Below, piece by piece: positions 58,754 to 64,000 of a DNA stretch of 64,000 nt. Source of the stretch: Zymomonas mobilis (lineage in GTDB: Bacteria; Pseudomonadota; Alphaproteobacteria; Sphingomonadales; Sphingomonadaceae). The DNA lies in contig NZ_VFOF01000001.1 of the NCBI RefSeq assembly GCF_006715975.1, forward strand, positions 630,001 to 694,000, written 5' to 3'. The translations under genes were made by a program, and so were the position numbers. Each line of letters begins with the position of its first letter. Positions within the stretch are counted from its first letter, which is position 1. The notes under the pieces were generated by a model, which was not told the DNA's origin, did no database searches, and saw only the letters and a list, made by a program, of their open reading frames with translations.

Positions 58754-60403
58754 TTAAGACATTTTGGGTAGGCTGCTTTTAAAAGTATCCAAGGCCGTCG
58801 GGTCAACCTCTTCAACGGCACCAACAGGCAGGTCACCGAGAAGGAATGGGCCATAGCTGATACGGATCAGTCGGGAAACCTGTAAGCCAAGATAGCCCAA
58901 AACACGGCGCACTTCACGATTGCGCCCTTCATGAAGCTTCATTTCAACCCAGCCATTGCGGCCTGTCCGACGTTCCAGATTGGCGTCAATCGAGCCATAA
59001 TGAATACCGTCGATGGTAACACCTTCAATCAAATCTTCTAATTGATCTTGGGAAACATCACCAAAAACACGCGCACGATAGCAACGTTCAATATGGGTAG
59101 CCGGTAATTCCAGCGCCCGTTTGAAGCCGCCGTCGGTGGTTAAAAGCAATAAGCCTTCTGTATTCATGTCCAATCGACCAACGGGCATGACCCGTGGCAA
59201 ATCAGCAGGCAGACGATCGTAAATAGTCATCCGGCCTTCGGGATCGCGTTCGGTTGTCAGAAGTCCGGTCGCTTTATGATACAAAAACAGGCGCGTGGCA
59301 GACGGTGCGCCAACCGCTTTCCCATCAACTGTAACACCATCAAGTGAGGTCAACAGCGTTGCTGGTTTTTCGACCGTGACACCATTAAGGGCAATTCTGC
59401 CTTCTTCGATCATGCTTTCGATCATTCGCCGACTGGCAATGCCCGCACGGGATAGCAGCTTGGCAATCCGTTGTTCGCCATCTTCGCGAGGCGTCCGTGC
59501 CGAAGCGGGTTCGGTTACGCCTCTCTTCCTTTTGAAAGGACGAGCATCTGGCGAGTAAGACGGGTTAACGGCAAGATTGCGGTTATACCGTCTGCCTTCA
59601 AAGCGCCTGTCTCCGGAAGGATTCCGGTCGCGTGACGTGGCAGAAGAAAAGCGGTCGTCCGAACGATTGCCTCTATAACCGTCATTCCGTGCGTAACTAT
59701 CATTCCGTGCGTAACTATCATTCCGTGCGAAACGGTCTGAGCTACGCTGCTGATCACGCGGAAAACGAGAGGGTCTGCTTTCGCCACCGTTACCGTTGCT
59801 GCGTTGATCACTATTCCGATCTCTGAATGGTTTTTCAGCCCGTGCAGCCCGCGGATTTTCATTTGTTGAAAAACGATCCGGCGTTCTTTTTCGATAACCG
59901 GAATTGTTATCCGCATCTCTATCGCGGTCACGAAAACTATTCTTATTGCCTGCGAAACGAGCATTCGAAGCATCTTTATCGCCGAAAGAACGTGGCCGAC
60001 CTGAAAAGTCTTGTCTTTGATTATTACGGTCGAAACGGTCGTTGGATGAGCGGTCATTCGACGGTCTGCGATCGTTCGATGGTCTACGATCGTTACGAGC
60101 AAAGCGGTTGTCGCCTTCTTGACGATCGGGACGCGCTACATCTTTTCGAAAAGGTCTGTCTTGACGGAACGTATTGTCAGAAGAGCCTGCTGCTCTTTTA
60201 TGAACAGGTTTGTCCCTGTAACCATTTCTATCAGGGCGTGAATCAAAATTCTGAGATGCTTTTTTATCAGTCCCATTTTTATCAAAATTGGGACGCAATG
60301 TTTTATGAGGTCTGTTATTTTCTGAAGTCGTATTGGAGCGAGCCGGATTTCTGGATAACGGGGGCCGGCCTTTGCCGGATTTCGGGGGGCGATTGAAAAC
60401 CAT
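58754..60403 (-). CDS. rluB: 23S rRNA pseudouridine synthase, RluB-like, with long disordered N-terminus
   Basis: 549 residues. Residues 1 to about 310 are low-complexity, rich in Arg, Asp, Asn, Ser and Gly. They include a short in-frame repeat (YARNDS, two full copies) coded by an 18-bp DNA tandem repeat. The enzyme follows: an S4 domain (EQRIAKLLSRAGIASRRMIE) and the RsuA/RluB catalytic domain with D412 in GRLDMNTEGLLLLTTDG and LHEGRNREVRRVLG. The start gives the full tail; a shorter start cannot be excluded. Confidence 0.92.
   Translation of the reverse strand: MVFNRPPKSGKGRPPLSRNPARSNTTSENNRPHKTLRPNFDKNGTDKKASQNFDSRPDRNGYRDKPVHKRAAGSSDNTFRQDRPFRKDVARPDRQEGDNRFARNDRRPSNDRRPSNDRSSNDRFDRNNQRQDFSGRPRSFGDKDASNARFAGNKNSFRDRDRDADNNSGYRKRTPDRFSTNENPRAARAEKPFRDRNSDQRSNGNGGESRPSRFPRDQQRSSDRFARNDSYARNDSYARNDGYRGNRSDDRFSSATSRDRNPSGDRRFEGRRYNRNLAVNPSYSPDARPFKRKRGVTEPASARTPREDGEQRIAKLLSRAGIASRRMIESMIEEGRIALNGVTVEKPATLLTSLDGVTVDGKAVGAPSATRLFLYHKATGLLTTERDPEGRMTIYDRLPADLPRVMPVGRLDMNTEGLLLLTTDGGFKRALELPATHIERCYRARVFGDVSQDQLEDLIEGVTIDGIHYGSIDANLERRTGRNGWVEMKLHEGRNREVRRVLGYLGLQVSRLIRISYGPFLLGDLPVGAVEEVDPTALDTFKSSLPKMS
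59683..59733. repeat. 18-bp tandem repeat inside rluB
   Basis: CATTCCGTGCGTAACTAT occurs twice in direct succession (59683-59700, 59701-59718), followed by a 15-nt partial third copy. It is in frame, so copy-number change would alter the length of the disordered tail by six residues. Confidence 0.9.
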
Positions 60404-60498
60404 AAGTCCTTATCTGGTTGAATGCTTGGCCGTAGCAAAAGGCTTAGAATACCGGAAACAGCCATAGGCGAATCACAGCTTCTGTCAAACAACCATCT

Positions 60499-60527
60499 AT
60501 AGCCTGACCTATGACAGGTCAGGCTAT
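60499..60527. terminator. 12-bp perfect hairpin between dctA and rluB
   Basis: ATAGCCTGACCT (60499-60510) and AGGTCAGGCTAT (60516-60527) form a perfect stem with a 5-nt loop just behind dctA (- strand). There is no T-run on the - strand, so it may be a transcript-end or stability hairpin. Confidence 0.6.
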
Positions 60528-60540
60528 AAAAAATAAAATT

Positions 60541-61809
60541 TTATGCAGCTTCTATTTTTTCGACTTCCTCTTTGCTCGGAATTTTCAGCTCACCTTCCCA
60601 ATTAGCAACGACCATGCTGGCTGCAGCATTACCGATAACATTGGTTGCGGAACGACCCATATCAAGGAAATGATCGACCGCCAGAATAAGGGAGATACCC
60701 GCTTCTGGAATCTGCATGAAGGAGAGTGCCGAGGCAATGACGATCAAGCTGGCACGCGGCACACCGGCAATACCTTTTGAAGTAATCATTAGCATCAGCA
60801 ACATGATGATTTGCTGACCCATGGGCGGATGAATATTGTATGATTGGGCAATAAACATCGTGGCAAAGGTGCAATAAACCATGGTGCCATCAAGGTTAAA
60901 GGAATAACCCAAAGGCAGAACAAATCCGGCAATACGAGGCGGGACACCGAAAGCTTCGAGTGCTTCCAATGTCGGCGGCAGAGAGGCTTCGGAAGACGAG
61001 GTTGTAAAAGCAATCAGTGCTGGCGCTTTCAACAGCGGAATGATGTTGAGAGCGCCTTTACCGACAACCAATCGGGTTGCGAGAAGAATAACGCCCCAGA
61101 GAACCACCAAGCCGAGATAAAAACTGCCAATGAAATAACCATAGGTCAGAATAATGCTGAAACCACGTTGTGCGATAACCGAGGTCACTGCGGCAAAAAC
61201 AGCCAGAGGCGCAAACCACATGACGTAATTGGTCACTTTCAGCATCACATGGGACAGGCTTTCGATACCCCGTAAAATCGGAGCGGCTTTTCTGCCCTGT
61301 GAACCGAGACCCAAACCAAAAAAGACCGAGAAAATAACGATTTGCAGAATTTCGTTATGTGCCATGGCATCAACCACGGATTGCGGCACCAAATGGTTGA
61401 TAAAGTCTTTTAATGAAAAGGATGGCGCCGTGGCACCGACAGAGGAAGCCGAAACCGCAGGAGGCACAAAATTCAAACCATTACCCGGTTTGAGAATATT
61501 AACGAGTATAAGCCCCAATGCCAGCGATATAAGACTTGCCCCGATAAACCAGCACATGGTTCTGAGACCGATGCGGCCTAATTCTTTCCCGTCGCCCATA
61601 TGGGCAATACCGGTGACCAATGTAGCAAAGACCAAAGGAGCAAGGATCATTTTGATCAGTTTTAAGAAAATCACGGTCAATAATGACAGGTAATTTTCAA
61701 CCAGATAGTCAATCCAGCTTTTATCATGAATAGTCAAATTCATGACCGCACCAACGATCAAGCCTGCGATTAAGGCTATCACAATCCAAAAGGTGAGCCT
61801 TTTTGCCAC
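60541..61809 (-). CDS. dctA: dicarboxylate/amino acid:cation symporter (DctA/GltP family)
   Basis: DAACS/SLC1 family transporter of C4-dicarboxylates or glutamate. 422 residues from a GTG start with GGAGAAG upstream. The HP1-type serine-rich loop TSSSEASLPPTLEALE is present, and so are GYSFNLDGTMVYCTFATMF and the SKGIAGVPRASLIV segment. The substrate (succinate/fumarate or glutamate) is not decidable by eye. Confidence 0.9.
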   Translation of the reverse strand: MAKRLTFWIVIALIAGLIVGAVMNLTIHDKSWIDYLVENYLSLLTVIFLKLIKMILAPLVFATLVTGIAHMGDGKELGRIGLRTMCWFIGASLISLALGLILVNILKPGNGLNFVPPAVSASSVGATAPSFSLKDFINHLVPQSVVDAMAHNEILQIVIFSVFFGLGLGSQGRKAAPILRGIESLSHVMLKVTNYVMWFAPLAVFAAVTSVIAQRGFSIILTYGYFIGSFYLGLVVLWGVILLATRLVVGKGALNIIPLLKAPALIAFTTSSSEASLPPTLEALEAFGVPPRIAGFVLPLGYSFNLDGTMVYCTFATMFIAQSYNIHPPMGQQIIMLLMLMITSKGIAGVPRASLIVIASALSFMQIPEAGISLILAVDHFLDMGRSATNVIGNAAASMVVANWEGELKIPSKEEVEKIEAA

Positions 61810-62004
61810 TCTCTTCTCCAGAAATATAATTTCAATATTTTCAATAAAATTAAATGTTTAATTTTTATTTATCAAACAAAAAATTTTTAAATTCTATCAT
61901 TTTAAAGCAATAAATTAATTCGAATACAAGATAGAAGAAATTCCCGATCAGGAATTGATGTGATTATGTTCTTTAAACAAAATATTTCTTTTAGAAAGGA
62001 AATT

Positions 62005-62022
62005 TTTTTACAAATGTAAAAA
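62005..62022. repeat. 18-bp AT-rich palindrome between dctA and ampG
   Basis: TTTTTACA (62005-62012) and TGTAAAAA (62015-62022) are perfectly complementary. The 384-nt gap 61810-62193 is otherwise very AT-rich and shows no gene; it must hold the divergent promoters of dctA and ampG, and the palindrome could be an operator. Confidence 0.4.
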
Positions 62023-62193
62023 TTATTTTTTTATTTTTGCAAATAAACAAAATTCTTTTAAAGAAGACGGCTCGATATTTTCTATTTCAAAGTCATCCCT
62101 TCCGATGTGGATGTTCGTTATAATTCCGGCTAAAGCTAGGCCATAAACAGACGCAATCTTCTATTTAGCAGGAAACAGGCCATTCATAAAAGA

Positions 62194-63495
62194 ATGAAGG
62201 ATTGGGCGCAACGTATTGAAAATACCTTTATGCCCTATTTCGAGAAAGCATCCCTTGCGGCATTTTTTCTCGGTATTGCGAGCGGTATACCATACACTTT
62301 ATTAGCCGCAACCTTGACTCATCGATTGTCGGATGCCGGTATTGATAAAAAATCGATATCAGCTTTTGCCCTGACTTTGTTGATGTATAGCTTGAAATGG
62401 TTATGGGCGCCTTTAATTGACCGTTGCCCTGTGCCGTTTTTGACAAAAATGATCGGGCAAAGACGGGCTTGGCTGTGGATAAGCGGGATTATGACCGCTT
62501 TTGCTATTTTTATGCTGGGCATGGCAGACCCTTATCAACATTTGGAGCAGGTCGTTTTCTGGGCGCTTTTCTTAGGTTTCTGTGGTGCGACAGCGGATAT
62601 CACTTTGGACGCCTATCGTATCGAGTTGTTAGATCCGTCACGTTTGGGTGTTGGTTCGGGATTATCTCAATATGGGTGGCGTATTGGTTCTTTTTTAGCT
62701 AGTTCTGGCGTCTTGTTGCTGGCTGATAAATGGAATTGGCATATTGGTTATATGGCCTGTGCGCCTTTTGTCCTGATTGCGCCCGTTACCTCTATTTTTA
62801 TGGGCGAACCTCACCAATATCGTGAACCCAAACCTTTGAAAAAGCCCAGCGATATGATTGAGGCGTTTATCAATCCTTTGCGTGATTTTTTGCAGCGCCA
62901 AGGGGCTTGGATGGTCTTGCTCTTTATCCTTCTCCATAAAGTTGGAGATACAATGGCCAATTTAATGCTGCGTAATTTGTTGGTCAGCCTTGGCTTTACC
63001 AAGCAAGAAATTTTGCTGGGTGATATCAATATCGGCTTTTTTGCGCTTTTGGCGGGTATCTTTGTGGGGGGTATTTTATTTGCCCGCATGGGTATGAAAC
63101 GCTCGGTTATGTTGAGCCTTATTTTGATGGCTATTTCGAATGTTAGCTTTGCGGTTTTAGCAGCATGTGGGCATTCCATGCCGATGTTGATTTTTGCTGT
63201 CGGATTTGAAAATTTTTCAAGCGGTATTGGTGGCGTTACCGTCGTCGCTTATTTGTCGGCATTGTGCAGCCTTCGTTTTACAGCAACACAATTTGCTTTG
63301 CTTAGTGCTTTGGCTGGCGTTCTAGGGCGCTTTTTGACGGGAACTACAGCAGGTGCGCTGATCGAAGCCATGGGATATGTGAATTATTATATTCTGACGA
63401 CCCTGATCGCGTTACCCAGTATTTTCCTTTATGCCTTTATGATGCGGTCGGGCATGGTCGATCGGTCGGTTACAGAGGCGGAAGACTATTCCTAA
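62194..63495 (+). CDS. ampG: AmpG-family muropeptide permease
   Basis: MFS importer of anhydro-muropeptides for cell-wall recycling. 433 residues, about 12 membrane segments; LAAFFLGIASGIPYTLLAATL, then YSLKWLWAPLIDRCPVP and ADITLDAYRIELLDPSRLG match the AmpG pattern. A short hydrophilic tail ends in EAEDYS. The start ATG is weakly supported by GAAGGA-like sequence upstream. Confidence 0.9.
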   Translation: MKDWAQRIENTFMPYFEKASLAAFFLGIASGIPYTLLAATLTHRLSDAGIDKKSISAFALTLLMYSLKWLWAPLIDRCPVPFLTKMIGQRRAWLWISGIMTAFAIFMLGMADPYQHLEQVVFWALFLGFCGATADITLDAYRIELLDPSRLGVGSGLSQYGWRIGSFLASSGVLLLADKWNWHIGYMACAPFVLIAPVTSIFMGEPHQYREPKPLKKPSDMIEAFINPLRDFLQRQGAWMVLLFILLHKVGDTMANLMLRNLLVSLGFTKQEILLGDINIGFFALLAGIFVGGILFARMGMKRSVMLSLILMAISNVSFAVLAACGHSMPMLIFAVGFENFSSGIGGVTVVAYLSALCSLRFTATQFALLSALAGVLGRFLTGTTAGALIEAMGYVNYYILTTLIALPSIFLYAFMMRSGMVDRSVTEAEDYS

Positions 63496-63519
63496 AACTT
63501 CCGCCACCGTTAACTTCAA

Positions 63520-64000
63520 TTATTCTGGCGGCGTTTCGTTGGCTTTCAGGAAAGAGCCTGCCAGATAGAGAGACCCTATTATTGCGATAATAGGCGGGTA
63601 ATCGGGGGATGCTTCGCGAGATATCAGGCGAAGCGCTTCTTCCGGTGAGGCCGCTATCCGGCCAGACATGCCATTCTTTTTCGCCAGAGAGACTAGGTCT
63701 TCTGAAGGGTAACAAGCATGGCCTGGCACGGGAACGGCATAAAAGCGTGCTTGTGTCGCGCCAAAAAAGCGAAGAACGCCTTCTGCATCTTTATTGGACA
63801 ACATGCCCATAATCAGATGAAAAGGCTTTTTCTCTCTTTCCACATGTTCTTTGAAAAAAGCCGCAGTAGAGGGCGCTGCTGCAGGGTTATGGCAACCATC
63901 AATCCACAATTCCGCACCAACGGGTAACTGGCTCACCAAGCTTCCATCAGAGACATGCTGTAGCCGTGCTGGCCAGAAAGCCCATCCCATGGCTGCTTTA
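63520..64000 (-). CDS. folC: folylpolyglutamate/dihydrofolate synthase, C-terminal part (runs off the window)
   Basis: About 160 residues of the C-terminal domain, open to the window edge. WPARLQHVSDGS, WIDGCHNPAAAPSTAAFF and MGMLSNKDAEGVLRFFG are FolC motifs (the DGCHNP motif binds substrate). The frame stays open upstream of the ATG at 63990, so it is truncated by the window, not by mutation. It converges on ampG. Confidence 0.93.
   Translation of the reverse strand, partial: KAAMGWAFWPARLQHVSDGSLVSQLPVGAELWIDGCHNPAAAPSTAAFFKEHVEREKKPFHLIMGMLSNKDAEGVLRFFGATQARFYAVPVPGHACYPSEDLVSLAKKNGMSGRIAASPEEALRLISREASPDYPPIIAIIGSLYLAGSFLKANETPPE

Noticed and set aside
59683-59733. Tandem 18-bp repeat as a CRISPR array
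   Set aside because: No spacers; copies are contiguous and in frame within a gene. No CRISPR array was seen in the window.
59515-60102. 195-codon frame overlapping rluB in another frame
   Set aside because: Shadow with Ile/Thr/Met-rich repeats; no domain.
59827-60396. 189-codon frame antisense to the low-complexity part of rluB
   Set aside because: Arises from the repetitive Arg/Asp codons on the other strand; Tyr/Cys/Phe-rich nonsense composition.

Overview
The window looks like chromosomal DNA of an ethanologenic, sphingomonad-type alphaproteobacterium, most probably Zymomonas mobilis or a close relative. This rests on gene order, protein sequences recognised by eye, a two-piece (circularly permuted) tmRNA as in alphaproteobacteria, and an eroded TCA-cycle gene set (aconitase and an NAD-type isocitrate dehydrogenase, sucD alone, and sdhC/sdhD-like anchors without sdhA/sdhB). 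No search was run; the species call is recognition plus inference.

Layout. 1-16700: the end of fusA, tuf, then the S10-spc-alpha ribosomal protein supercluster on the + strand (rpsJ to rplQ, with secY, adk and rpoA). Several intrinsic-terminator-like or leader-like hairpins interrupt it (before tuf, after tuf, in the 300-nt rpsJ-rplC gap, rpmD-rplO, rplO-secY, adk-rpsM, rpoA-rplQ). 16777-21100: tRNA-Ser(GGA), a mitochondrial-type aconitase and icd. 21200-24000: trpC (-) and a SulP transporter (+). 24159-26150: ssrA (tmRNA, - strand), a CLC-F type fluoride/proton antiporter, and a fluoride riboswitch ahead of it, followed by an orphan HisKA_2-type histidine kinase. 27391-38084 (- strand): the classical rimP-nusA-ylxR-infB-rbfA-(tdk)-truB-rpsO-pnp translation and RNA-decay cluster, with a thymidine kinase gene inserted.

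38488-46291: a PQQ-type sugar dehydrogenase lipoprotein, a DUF815 ATPase, an aminotransferase whose Tat signal peptide is cut off by a one-base frameshift, chorismate mutase, a polyprenyl diphosphate synthase and the helicase hrpB. 46414-49695 (- strand): an MFS exporter, sucD and the degenerate sdhD/sdhC pair. 49855-55663: prmA, tRNA-Leu(CAA), a fused two-domain ABC permease with its ATPase (no binding protein nearby), and glutaredoxin 2. 55810-64000: pcrA/uvrD, rsmD, an rluB-like pseudouridine synthase with a long Arg/Asp-rich tail, dctA, ampG and the 3' part of folC.

Together most of the window is housekeeping: translation, RNA processing, and a shortened TCA cycle that would feed 2-oxoglutarate for glutamate synthesis. 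The unusual points are the fluoride-response module, the SDH anchor remnants, the NAD-type signature of IDH next to a mitochondrial-type aconitase, the frameshifted Tat aminotransferase and the structured gaps inside the ribosomal protein cluster.
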